This document shows, one piece after another, positions 18,908 through 27,946 of a stretch of DNA of 64,000 bases (positions are counted from its first letter, which is position 1; the number at the start of each line of letters is the position of its first letter). Made by a program: the position numbers and the translations under genes. The notes below the pieces were generated by a model. The model saw only the letters and a list, made by a program, of their open reading frames with translations, did no database searches and had not been told where the DNA came from. Origin of the DNA: an uncultured Pelagibacteraceae bacterium (GTDB taxonomy: Bacteria > Pseudomonadota > Alphaproteobacteria > Pelagibacterales > Pelagibacteraceae). Location: contig CACPGZ010000002.1 in the NCBI GenBank assembly GCA_902633585.1, positions 1 through 64,000 of the forward strand, given 5' to 3'.

Positions 18908-19203
18908 TATAAATTCAACTCCAATTTAGCAGCATCTGACATCATATCTTTTGTCCATGGTGGATCCCAAACTAGTTGGAGATCTACATCATCTATTCCC
19001 TCTACTTGCATTGCGCCTTCTTTCACCTCTTTAGGTAAACTTTCAGCTACTGGACAATTTGGTGTTGTTAGTGTCATCTTAATTTTAGCCTTACTACCAT
19101 CTACTTTAATATCATAAATTAATCCAAGTTCATATATATTCACTGGTAATTCTGGATCGTAGATTTTTCTTATTTCTTCAATTATTTTATTTTTAACATC
19201 CAT
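18907..19203 (-). CDS. sufT: SufT / DUF59 Fe-S assembly protein
   Basis: IRKIYDPELPVNIYELGLIYDI...MTLTTPNCPVAESLP. Confidence 0.88.
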   Translation of the reverse strand: MDVKNKIIEEIRKIYDPELPVNIYELGLIYDIKVDGSKAKIKMTLTTPNCPVAESLPKEVKEGAMQVEGIDDVDLQLVWDPPWTKDMMSDAAKLELNL

Positions 19204-19205
19204 AA

Positions 19206-19670
19206 TTAGTTTTCTGTGCTGATTTCTTTTCCATCATTTTCTATTGCCGACACTAAAGTGTGCCATGATAAGGTGGCACATTTAACTCGCATGGGATATT
19301 GTTTTACACCTGATAAACACATTAATTTTGTTTTATCGTCTTCTTTTAAAATCTTATTTTTAAGTTCAGGATTTTCTTTGATCATTCCTAAAAAATCCTC
19401 AATTATTTCTTTGGCCTCATTATCACTTTTTCCTTTAATTAAATCTGTCATTATAGAAGCCGATGCCATTGATATTGCACATCCACTTCCTTCGAAAGAA
19501 ATATCCTCTACTTTTCTTTGTTCATTTAATTTTAAATATACATGTACATTGTCTCCACATAATGGATTATTTCCTTTTGCATCTTTGTTAAAATTTTCTG
19601 TTTTTCCTAAATTTCTAGGATTTTTTCCATGTTCTAAAATTAGTTCTTGATATAATTCTTTTAAGTTCAT
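19206..19670 (-). CDS. sufU: SufU-type Fe-S scaffold/sulfur transfer protein
   Basis: NPLCGDNVHVYL, FEGSGCAISMASASIM, CLSGVKQYPMRVKCATLSWHTL. Confidence 0.88.
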   Translation of the reverse strand: MNLKELYQELILEHGKNPRNLGKTENFNKDAKGNNPLCGDNVHVYLKLNEQRKVEDISFEGSGCAISMASASIMTDLIKGKSDNEAKEIIEDFLGMIKENPELKNKILKEDDKTKLMCLSGVKQYPMRVKCATLSWHTLVSAIENDGKEISTEN

Positions 19671-20887
19671 TTTAAATCAAAAATTTTTTTACAATTAATA
19701 ATACCTTCATTTAATTTATCTAAATCATCTTTAGTATTATAAACTCCCAATGATGCCCGCGCACTTGCGGGTATACCTAATTTGTCATGAAGTATTTGAC
19801 AGCAATGATGACCCGCTCTTATAGCAACTCCAGTTTCATCCAGGATTGTTGCAATGTCATGTGGATGAACTCCTTCTACAGTAAAAGATAAAACTCCACC
19901 ACGCTCTTTTGGATTTCCAATTAATTTCACAGAATTATTTTTTTTTAAAATTTCTTGGCCGTATTCTATTAATTCTTTTTCATGTTTAATTATATTTTCA
20001 ATTCCTATACTTTCTAAAAATTTTATAGATTGATCAAACGCTATGACTTGAGCTGTAGCCATTGTTCCAGCTTCATACTTATTTGGAAGTTCTCCATAAG
20101 AAATTCTATCTTTTTTAACTTCATTTATCATTCCTCCACCTCCTTGGTATGGTGGTAGTTGCTCTAGCCATTTCTTTTTTCCATACAAAACTCCAAGACC
20201 TGTTGGACCGTACATTTTGTGACATGATATTGCATAAAAATCACAATCTAGATCCTGCATATCCAATTTTAAATGTGGGCCTCCTTGGCAACCATCTACT
20301 ACAACAACAATCCCTTTTGAATGTGCTAATTGGGTTATCTCTTTTATTGGTAAAACTGCACCAGTAACATTAGACAAATGTGTTATAGCTATTACTTTAG
20401 TTTTATCTGTAATTTCTTTCTCTATATTTTCAATCGGAATGTCTCCATCTTCATTTATCTCTGCAAACTTTATTTTAATATTTTTTGATTTTCTTAAAAA
20501 ATGCCACGGAACATAATTTGAATGATGCTCTAGCTCTGTAATTAAAATTTCATCATTTGGCTCCAAGACTGCTTGACCTAAAGTATTAGCGACCAAATTT
20601 AAAGCCTCTGTAGCACCTTTAGTGAATACAATTTCATTTTTATCTTTTGCATTTATATATTTTTGTACAGAAGTCCTAGTATTTTCATACAAATTAGTAG
20701 CTGCAACGGCCAAATAATGAATACTTCTCCCTACATTTGAAAATTGTTTGGAATAAAAATCATTTATTCTATCAAGAACTACTTTAGGTTTTTGAGAGGA
20801 GTTAGCGCTATCTAAATAAACTAAATCATTGTTTTGAATTTTTTCATCAAAAATTGGAAATTCTTTTCTAATGTTATCTATATTCAT
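19667..20887 (-). CDS. sufS: Cysteine desulfurase SufS
   Basis: YLDSANSSQKP, ELEHHSNYVPW, CHKMYGPTGLGVLYGK, RAGHHCCQ. Confidence 0.93.
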   Translation of the reverse strand: MNIDNIRKEFPIFDEKIQNNDLVYLDSANSSQKPKVVLDRINDFYSKQFSNVGRSIHYLAVAATNLYENTRTSVQKYINAKDKNEIVFTKGATEALNLVANTLGQAVLEPNDEILITELEHHSNYVPWHFLRKSKNIKIKFAEINEDGDIPIENIEKEITDKTKVIAITHLSNVTGAVLPIKEITQLAHSKGIVVVVDGCQGGPHLKLDMQDLDCDFYAISCHKMYGPTGLGVLYGKKKWLEQLPPYQGGGGMINEVKKDRISYGELPNKYEAGTMATAQVIAFDQSIKFLESIGIENIIKHEKELIEYGQEILKKNNSVKLIGNPKERGGVLSFTVEGVHPHDIATILDETGVAIRAGHHCCQILHDKLGIPASARASLGVYNTKDDLDKLNEGIINCKKIFDLK

Positions 20888-22131
20888 TCTTTAACCCCAA
20901 TAATATTTTTAATTAAGTTCCTAATTTCAGAGTCAGTGATCTTTTCGATAACATCTAGTAAAAACCCATTTATCAAAAGTTCTTTTGATTGTTGGTAACT
21001 TAAACCACGAGACATTAAATAAAAGATTGAGTCTTCATTTAAACTTCCTGATGCTGATCCGTGAGAGCATTTTACATCGTCAGCATAAATTTCTAATTCT
21101 GGTTTTGCATTAAACTCTGATGTTTCATCTAGCAATATTGCTTTGCTTAATTGATACCCATCAGTTTTTTGAGCTTTTGAACTTACAAATATTCTTCCTT
21201 GATATACTGACTTTGAATTTTTTCCTAGAACACTTTTAATAAGTTGATAACTTTTTGTGTTCTCTACTAAATGGTTGATTGTAGTTCTAATTTCGTGTTG
21301 TTGGTTTTCTTTCAAGGAGAAAATACCATTAATAAATGCAGAGGAATACTCACCATTTAAATTACAATTAATTTCATTTTTTATATAATCTGAACCAGCA
21401 GATAATATAAATGTTTCTGAAACACTGTTATTGTTCTGTTCAATATTGTTAAAAGAGTATTTTAAATTATTATTTCTAAATTTATCAATTTTATAGTTTT
21501 TGAGGATCGAGTTACTTTCTAAATTGAAATTATAAAAAATATTAATAAAGTTTTTCGCTGTGTTATTAGAAAAATAATCAATAAGTTTTAGACAACTATT
21601 TTCACCTAATTCAAAATCTAATCTCAAATTGATATTGGTTGACTTTATTTTATCATCTGTTGAGTGATAAATAATTAGAGGTTTCTTTAGAGAATAATTT
21701 TTTTTGATTAAAATTTTAAAAATTTTATCAGTAAATGCACTATTTAAATCAATTAATGAATTTTCACAATCAAGAGATATATCTTTTTTAGTTTCATCAA
21801 TTATTTCAATTTTATTTTGGTCTTCAAAATTAAAATCAATTTTTTCAATTCTTCCATTTATAAAAATAATCTTATTATGCTCCAAACCATCAACAAAAAT
21901 AGATGGATCGATTTTATTAGATTGAGAATAATCATTGAAAAAACTTAAGTCGCTAATATTCTTTTTGATGATCTGACTGATATCTAAAAACTTCCAATCT
22001 TCTTGCTTTCTATTTGGAAAACCTTTTTTTTTGAAATTATCTAAAAAAATTTTTTTAAATCGAATCTCCTCATTAGAAAGATTTGAAGTTTTTACTATTT
22101 TATCAAAATCTGACTGTAGTTGTTCACTCAT
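20884..22131 (-). CDS. sufD: SufD
   Basis: NRKQEDWKFLD; C-terminal SKAQKTDGYQLSKAILLDETSEFNAKPELEIYADDVKCSHGSASG. Confidence 0.92.
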   Translation of the reverse strand: MSEQLQSDFDKIVKTSNLSNEEIRFKKIFLDNFKKKGFPNRKQEDWKFLDISQIIKKNISDLSFFNDYSQSNKIDPSIFVDGLEHNKIIFINGRIEKIDFNFEDQNKIEIIDETKKDISLDCENSLIDLNSAFTDKIFKILIKKNYSLKKPLIIYHSTDDKIKSTNINLRLDFELGENSCLKLIDYFSNNTAKNFINIFYNFNLESNSILKNYKIDKFRNNNLKYSFNNIEQNNNSVSETFILSAGSDYIKNEINCNLNGEYSSAFINGIFSLKENQQHEIRTTINHLVENTKSYQLIKSVLGKNSKSVYQGRIFVSSKAQKTDGYQLSKAILLDETSEFNAKPELEIYADDVKCSHGSASGSLNEDSIFYLMSRGLSYQQSKELLINGFLLDVIEKITDSEIRNLIKNIIGVKE

Positions 22132-22866
22132 TTAATTAAAACTTTCGTATCCCTTTTTCTCTAACTCGATTGCTAATTCTGGACCACCAGATCTTATTAT
22201 CTTTCCATTCATTAGAACATGAACAAAGTCAGGTTTAATGTAATCTAATAATCTTTGATAATGGGTTATTATTAAAAAAGAATTATCTTTATTTCTTAAA
22301 GTATTAACACCATCTGCAACTATTTTAAGCGCATCTATGTCTAGGCCTGAGTCTGTCTCATCTAAAATGGATAGTTTTGGAGCTAACATAGACATTTGTA
22401 AAATTTCATTTTTCTTTTTTTCTCCACCGGAAAACCCAACATTTAATTGTCTATTCAGTTTTTCCTCATCAAATTTTAATTCCTTAGATTTTTCTTTAAC
22501 AAGTTTTAAAAATTCAATCGCATCTAATTCTTTTTCACCTCTTGCTTTTCTGATTGCATTCAAAGATGTTTTTAGAAAAATATTTGTATTTACACCTGGA
22601 ATTTCTAATGGATATTGGAAAGCTAAAAATATTCCCTTGTGTGCTCTTTCTTCTGTCTCAAGATCAAATAAATTTTTATTTTCAAATAAGATCTCACCTG
22701 ATACCTCGTAACCTTTTTTTCCTGATAGAATATTAGATAATGTGCTTTTTCCTGATCCGTTTGGACCCATAATTGCGTGAACTTCGCCAGGATTTATATT
22801 CAATGAAAAACCCCTTAATATCGATTTATTTTCAACATTCGCATTTAAATTACTTATTTTAAGCAT
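22132..22866 (-). CDS. sufC: SufC ATPase
   Basis: IMGPNGSGKSTLSNILSG Walker A, GFSGGEKKKNEILQM signature. Confidence 0.95.
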   Translation of the reverse strand: MLKISNLNANVENKSILRGFSLNINPGEVHAIMGPNGSGKSTLSNILSGKKGYEVSGEILFENKNLFDLETEERAHKGIFLAFQYPLEIPGVNTNIFLKTSLNAIRKARGEKELDAIEFLKLVKEKSKELKFDEEKLNRQLNVGFSGGEKKKNEILQMSMLAPKLSILDETDSGLDIDALKIVADGVNTLRNKDNSFLIITHYQRLLDYIKPDFVHVLMNGKIIRSGGPELAIELEKKGYESFN

Positions 22867-24308
22867 TAACCAACACTCCCCTCTAAACTGATACCTACAA
22901 GTTTCTGGGCTTCGACTGCAAACTCCATTGGTAATTGCTGTAATACTTCCTTACAAAAACCATTAACAATCAATCCTACAGCTTCTTCAGGATTAAGTCC
23001 TCTTTGTTGGCAGTAATGTAATTGTTCTTCACTAATTTTTGATGTCGTAGCTTCGTGTGCAATATTTGAGTCAAAATTTTTATTTTTAATATAAGGTACT
23101 GTGTGTGCACCGCATTTATTACCCATTAATAAAGAGTCACATTGTGTGTAGTTACTCGAGTTTTTTGCTTTTGAGTTAATATCTACTAAACCTCTGTAAG
23201 TCATATCAGAAAATCCAGCACTTATACCTTTTGAAATAATTTTACTTTTGGTATTTTTTCCTAAGTGAATCATCTTTGTTCCAGTGTCTGCTTTTTGATG
23301 ATTATTTGTAATTGCTATAGAATAAAATTCTCCAATTGAGTTGTCACCTTTTAATATACAGCTTGGATATTTCCAAGTTATAGCTGAACCTGTCTCAACT
23401 TGAGTCCAAGAAATTTTAGAATTTTTTCCCTTACATAATCCTCTTTTAGTTACAAAATTATAAATTCCACCTTTACCATTTTCATCACCCGGATACCAAT
23501 TTTGTACTGTTGAATATTTTATTTCTGCATCCTCTAAAGCAATCAATTCAACATTTGCTGCATGTAATTGATTCTCATCTCTCATTGGCGCAGTACATCC
23601 TTCGAGGTAACTCACATAACTCCCTTTATCAGCAATAATTAATGTTCTTTCAAACTGTCCTGTCTCTGATGCATTAATTCTGAAATAAGTTGATAGTTCC
23701 ATAGGACACTTAACACCTTCAGGAATATAAACGAATGAACCATCTGTAAAAACTGCTGAGTTTAGTGTGGCAAAGAAATGATCGGTTACTGGTATCACTG
23801 TACCTAAATATTTTTTTACAAGATCAGGATGTTTTTGAATTGCCTCTGACATTGAACAAAAAATTATTCCATATTTAGTCAACTCACCTTTAAAAGTAGT
23901 TGCTACTGAAACCGAATCAAATACAGCATCGACAGCAATTCCATTTAGTCTTGCCTGTTCTTGTAATGGAATTCCAAGTTTTTTGTATGTCTCTAAAAGT
24001 TTAGGATCAAGCTCATCCAAACTTTTTGGTTTGTCTTTCATGCTCTTTGGGGCCGAGTAATAATATAAATCTTGATAGTCAATCTTAGGATATTTTGGTT
24101 TTTGCCAATTAGGTTCTTTTAAAAGTTTTAATCTCTCATAAGCCTTTAATCTAAAATCTAACATCCATTTTGGTTCTTTTTTGATATTAGAAATAAATTT
24201 GATTACGTCTTCGTTTAAGCCTTTTGGAGCTCTAATATTTTCTATATCAGTAGTAAAGCCGTACTTATAATCTTTTAACTTTTCTATGTCTTTTTCTCTA
24301 GTATCCAT
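22866..24308 (-). CDS. sufB: SufB
   Basis: [56 protein letters not shown]. Confidence 0.95.
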   Translation of the reverse strand: MDTREKDIEKLKDYKYGFTTDIENIRAPKGLNEDVIKFISNIKKEPKWMLDFRLKAYERLKLLKEPNWQKPKYPKIDYQDLYYYSAPKSMKDKPKSLDELDPKLLETYKKLGIPLQEQARLNGIAVDAVFDSVSVATTFKGELTKYGIIFCSMSEAIQKHPDLVKKYLGTVIPVTDHFFATLNSAVFTDGSFVYIPEGVKCPMELSTYFRINASETGQFERTLIIADKGSYVSYLEGCTAPMRDENQLHAANVELIALEDAEIKYSTVQNWYPGDENGKGGIYNFVTKRGLCKGKNSKISWTQVETGSAITWKYPSCILKGDNSIGEFYSIAITNNHQKADTGTKMIHLGKNTKSKIISKGISAGFSDMTYRGLVDINSKAKNSSNYTQCDSLLMGNKCGAHTVPYIKNKNFDSNIAHEATTSKISEEQLHYCQQRGLNPEEAVGLIVNGFCKEVLQQLPMEFAVEAQKLVGISLEGSVG

Positions 24309-24310
24309 TT

Positions 24311-24736
24311 TTAAATTCTTCTCTCAATGTTATCTTGAATAAGGTCTTCTAAACTCTTTTTTTCAAAGAAATCATTAATATGATTTTCAAGCTCATCCCA
24401 TAAATTATGGGTTAAACATTTTGTAGATTTACCATTGCAACTTTTTTTGGACTCTTTTTTGCACTGAACTGTTTTAACTTTTTCATCAACAGCATCAAAA
24501 ATATTAGTAAGTTTTATCTCTTTAGCTTTTTTGTTTAAAATATAACCACCTTGATTTCCCCTAACACTTTGAACAATCTCTTTTTTTCTAAGTTTTGAAA
24601 AAATTTGCTCTAAGTAATCAAGTGAAATACCTTGTCTAAGCGAAATGTCTCTTAAAGATACTGGATTAATATTATTAAATCTTGCCAGATCCACTAAAGC
24701 CATTACCGCATATCTGCCTTTAGATGTTAATTTCAT
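24311..24736 (-). CDS. iscR: Rrf2-family regulator, IscR-like (track ORF extends to 24868; likely start 24736)
   Basis: [20 protein letters not shown]...[17 protein letters not shown]...[27 protein letters not shown] with three Cys plus CLTH ligand-like pattern. Confidence 0.87.
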   Translation of the reverse strand: MKLTSKGRYAVMALVDLARFNNINPVSLRDISLRQGISLDYLEQIFSKLRKKEIVQSVRGNQGGYILNKKAKEIKLTNIFDAVDEKVKTVQCKKESKKSCNGKSTKCLTHNLWDELENHINDFFEKKSLEDLIQDNIERRI

Positions 24737-24763
24737 AAAACCTTTATTTATATGGGTATATAT

Positions 24764-24788
24764 AAACCCGACTAAAATAGTCAAGTAT
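24764..24788 (-). promoter_or_regulatory. Type-1 IscR-like operator overlapping sigma70-like promoter (TTGACT 24779-24784, TATATA 24757-24762)
   Basis: - strand ATACTTGACTATTTTAGTCGGGTTT matches the E. coli type-1 consensus ATASYYGACTRWWWYAGTCRRSTAT at 24 of 25 positions. Confidence 0.8.
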
Positions 24789-24870
24789 CTAACAAAAAAA
24801 AAAATTAACATTTTGTCACGTACATGTGTTAAACGTAATTTTTTTTTGAGAATAATTATCAATATCAATT

Positions 24871-25527
24871 ATGGATAATAAAATTTTAGAAATATTTATT
24901 CCTGGTCCTGCTGGAAGACTAGAAGCTAAATATTTTAAAAGTAAAAAGAGTACTTCACCTATTGCTTTAATATTACAACCCCATCCTCAATATGGTGGAA
25001 CAATGAATAATAAAGTTGTTGTAGAAACTTTTCATGCTTTTATGGAAAATGATTTTTCTGTATGTCGAGTAAACTTTAGAGGTGTTGGTAAAAGTGACGG
25101 AGAATTTGACAATGGACAAGGAGAATTAGCAGACGCAGCAGCTGCACTAGATTGGTTAGAAAGAGAAAATTTTGATAATTCACAATGTTGGGTATCAGGA
25201 TTTTCTTTTGGTTCTTTAATTGCGATGCAGTTGTTAATGAGAAGACCTGAGATAAATAGATTTATCGCAATTTCACCACAGCCAAATGTTTATGACTTTT
25301 CTTTTTTGTCACCTTGTCCATCATCCGGCTTAATAGTTTATGGAAAAAAAGATGAATTAGTGCCTTTTGAATTTATTAAAGATTTAGATAATAAACTTAG
25401 CGCTCAAAAAGGAATAAAAGTAGAATTTCAAAACATATCTGATGCAAATCATTTTTTTACAAAAAGTGAGTCTGAATTAAATGAATGTTTAAACAAGTAC
25501 ATTAAAAAAGAAACTGCTCTTTATTAA
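24871..25527 (+). CDS. Alpha/beta hydrolase (dienelactone-hydrolase-like)
   Basis: ILQPHPQYGGTMNNKVV...VNFRGVGKSDGEFDNGQGE...VSGFSFGSLIA. Confidence 0.85.
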   Translation: MDNKILEIFIPGPAGRLEAKYFKSKKSTSPIALILQPHPQYGGTMNNKVVVETFHAFMENDFSVCRVNFRGVGKSDGEFDNGQGELADAAAALDWLERENFDNSQCWVSGFSFGSLIAMQLLMRRPEINRFIAISPQPNVYDFSFLSPCPSSGLIVYGKKDELVPFEFIKDLDNKLSAQKGIKVEFQNISDANHFFTKSESELNECLNKYIKKETALY

Positions 25528-26675
25528 AAATTTTGTAAAATATCACCACCTGAAATAGCTTTTTTACATCTTGTAGTGCTAGGAAATGAGATTGGTAATT
25601 TTAAAAATGATCTTATAGCTAGATAGGCAAAGGCTTGTGACTCAATAAAATTTCCATCAAAATTGTAGTCGTCTATATCATTTATAATCATATTTTTGTT
25701 TACTAAATAATTTTCAATTGATTGCATCAAAGATTTATTTTTTCTTCCTCCTCCGCAAAATATACAATAATGAGGATTAATATCATTTTGTTTATTAATT
25801 TTCCTCAAACCATCGGCAATTAGATATGCAGTAAATTTTGTTAATGTCGCACACCCGTCCTCAAATGATAAACCTTTTACAAATGATGTATCAAAATCTT
25901 TTACATCTAGTGATGTTTCGTAAGATTTAAACTCAAAGTTATCTATTGCTTGATTTAAAATTAAATCATCAACTTTTCCAATATTTGCATAATTTCCATT
26001 TTTATCAAATTTTAAATCTTTATTATTTCTTACCCAATCATCTATCAAACAGTTTCCTGGACCCACATCATAAGCAAAAAAATTTATTGAATTATTTATA
26101 TTTTCTTTGATTTGAGTGATATTTGTAATTCCTCCGATGTTGATTATGTTTATTGGTAATTTAAGTTTAAAATTTTTTTGGATAATTTTTGAAATCAAAC
26201 TATGAAATATTGGTGTAAGTGGAGCACCTTGGCCTCCATGATTTAAATCATTTTGTCTAAAGTTATTGATTACAATTTTTTTAAATAAACTAGATAAAAG
26301 TCTTCCATCTCCTAACTGCTTTGAAATTTGAATTTTTGGATTATGGAACACTGTTTGACCGTGAAAACCTATTAAATCAATTTCTTCATTAATGAGTCCA
26401 ATCACTTCATTTATTAAGTGAGCGTTGAATAATGTAAATTTTTTTTCTACATCATTGATCTCTTTAGAATGAGTTTTTAAGTCTGTAAAATTGCTAATTT
26501 TATCTCTTAAACTAATTAATTGCTTGTAAAGTCCTTCATCAAACTCTTTATAAATATCATAAATGCTGGAAAATTGATCATTACCATCAGATTTTATAAC
26601 TGACAAATCCACTCCATCCATTGATGTACCGCTCATCAAACCTATTGAGGTGAATATCTTTTTTTTCATTATCAT
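25524..26675 (-). CDS. anmK: Anhydro-N-acetylmuramic acid kinase
   Basis: IGLMSGTSMDGVDLSV, GFHGQTVFHNP, INIGGITNIT, YDVGPGNCLID. Confidence 0.92.
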   Translation of the reverse strand: MIMKKKIFTSIGLMSGTSMDGVDLSVIKSDGNDQFSSIYDIYKEFDEGLYKQLISLRDKISNFTDLKTHSKEINDVEKKFTLFNAHLINEVIGLINEEIDLIGFHGQTVFHNPKIQISKQLGDGRLLSSLFKKIVINNFRQNDLNHGGQGAPLTPIFHSLISKIIQKNFKLKLPINIINIGGITNITQIKENINNSINFFAYDVGPGNCLIDDWVRNNKDLKFDKNGNYANIGKVDDLILNQAIDNFEFKSYETSLDVKDFDTSFVKGLSFEDGCATLTKFTAYLIADGLRKINKQNDINPHYCIFCGGGRKNKSLMQSIENYLVNKNMIINDIDDYNFDGNFIESQAFAYLAIRSFLKLPISFPSTTRCKKAISGGDILQNF

Positions 26676-26716
26676 TTTTTTTTAACAAAATTTGTATATT
26701 GTAGAATTATACGCTT

Positions 26717-27946
26717 ATGAATAAATTTTTAAAAGAATTTAAAGACAGGGGCTACTTTTATCAATGTACTGATGAAAATGAGTTATCTTCTTTACTGGAT
26801 AAAAAAAAGATTAAAGCCTACATTGGTTTTGATTGTACAGCTGAAAGTTTACATGTTGGTAGTCTCCTACAAATTATGTGTTTACGAATGCTCCAAAAAC
26901 ATGGACACCAACCAATTGTGTTGTTAGGCGGAGGAACCACAAGAATTGGAGACCCCTCTGGTAAAGATAAAACACGAAAAATTTTAAGTGAAGATGAAAT
27001 TGAAAAATATTCTAAAAATATTGAAAGAATTTTAAAAAAATTTTTAGATACAAGTGATAAAAATGTAAAACCAATATTTGTTAATAACTATGAGTGGCTC
27101 AAAGATTTAAATTATATCTCTTTTTTGAGAGATATTGGAAAACATTTTACAATAAATAAAATGTTAACATTTGAAAGTGTAAAAACAAGGTTGGATAGAG
27201 AACAATCTCTGAGTTACATGGAATTTAATTATATGATTTTACAATCTTACGATTTTTTAGAACTTAATAAAAAAGAAAATTGTGAATTGCAAATCGGTGG
27301 ATCTGATCAATGGGGTAATATAGTGAATGGTGTAGATTTAATTAAAAGACATTCTAATCAACAAACATATGGTTTGACTACTCCTTTAATCACATTAGCG
27401 ACAGGTGCTAAAATGGGAAAAACTGAAAATGGAGCAATATGGTTGGATGAAAAATTTTTGTCACCATACGATTATTGGCAATTTTGGAGAAATATAGACG
27501 ATAGAGATGTGTCGAAATTTATGAAATTTTTCACAGATTTAAGTATTGATGAAATAGAGAAAATTAAAGAAAAAAATATTAATGAACAAAAAATTGTTTT
27601 AGCAAATCAAACAACTTCTATGCTTCATGGTGAACAAGAAGCGAAAAAAAGTGAAGAAACTGCAAAAAAAACTTTTTCGGAAAATTCAATGGGTTCTGCA
27701 TTACCTTCTGTTTCAATTAAAAAAGATCAATTGAATGACAAGTTAAGTATTGTTGATTTGATAATTCTTTGCAAGTTAGAAAAATCTAAAAGTGAGATAA
27801 GAAGATTGATTAAAGGAAGTGGTGTTAGAATTAATAATCAAATTATCAATAATGAGAAACTAATAATCAGTGAAAAATTATTTGAAGATAATACAATTAA
27901 ACTCTCCTTAGGTAAGAAAAGACATGTCAAAGTTGAAATAAACTAA
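26717..27946 (+). CDS. tyrS: Tyrosyl-tRNA synthetase
   Basis: YIGFDCTAESLHVGSLLQIMCL, LQIGGSDQWGNIVNGVDLI, KMGKTENGAIWLD, C-terminal S4 domain. Confidence 0.95.
   Translation: MNKFLKEFKDRGYFYQCTDENELSSLLDKKKIKAYIGFDCTAESLHVGSLLQIMCLRMLQKHGHQPIVLLGGGTTRIGDPSGKDKTRKILSEDEIEKYSKNIERILKKFLDTSDKNVKPIFVNNYEWLKDLNYISFLRDIGKHFTINKMLTFESVKTRLDREQSLSYMEFNYMILQSYDFLELNKKENCELQIGGSDQWGNIVNGVDLIKRHSNQQTYGLTTPLITLATGAKMGKTENGAIWLDEKFLSPYDYWQFWRNIDDRDVSKFMKFFTDLSIDEIEKIKEKNINEQKIVLANQTTSMLHGEQEAKKSEETAKKTFSENSMGSALPSVSIKKDQLNDKLSIVDLIILCKLEKSKSEIRRLIKGSGVRINNQIINNEKLIISEKLFEDNTIKLSLGKKRHVKVEIN

Noticed and set aside
19216-19650. 144-aa antisense ORF inside sufU
   Set aside because: Mirror of a well-supported gene; no RBS or family match.
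22337-22711. 124-aa antisense ORF inside sufC
   Set aside because: Mirror ORF of a conserved gene with Ser/Phe-rich composition.
24737-24868. N-terminal extension of the Rrf2/IscR ORF (MILIIILKKKLRLTHVRDKM...)
   Set aside because: Contains the promoter/operator; family proteins start at [13 protein letters not shown], so start is set to 24736.
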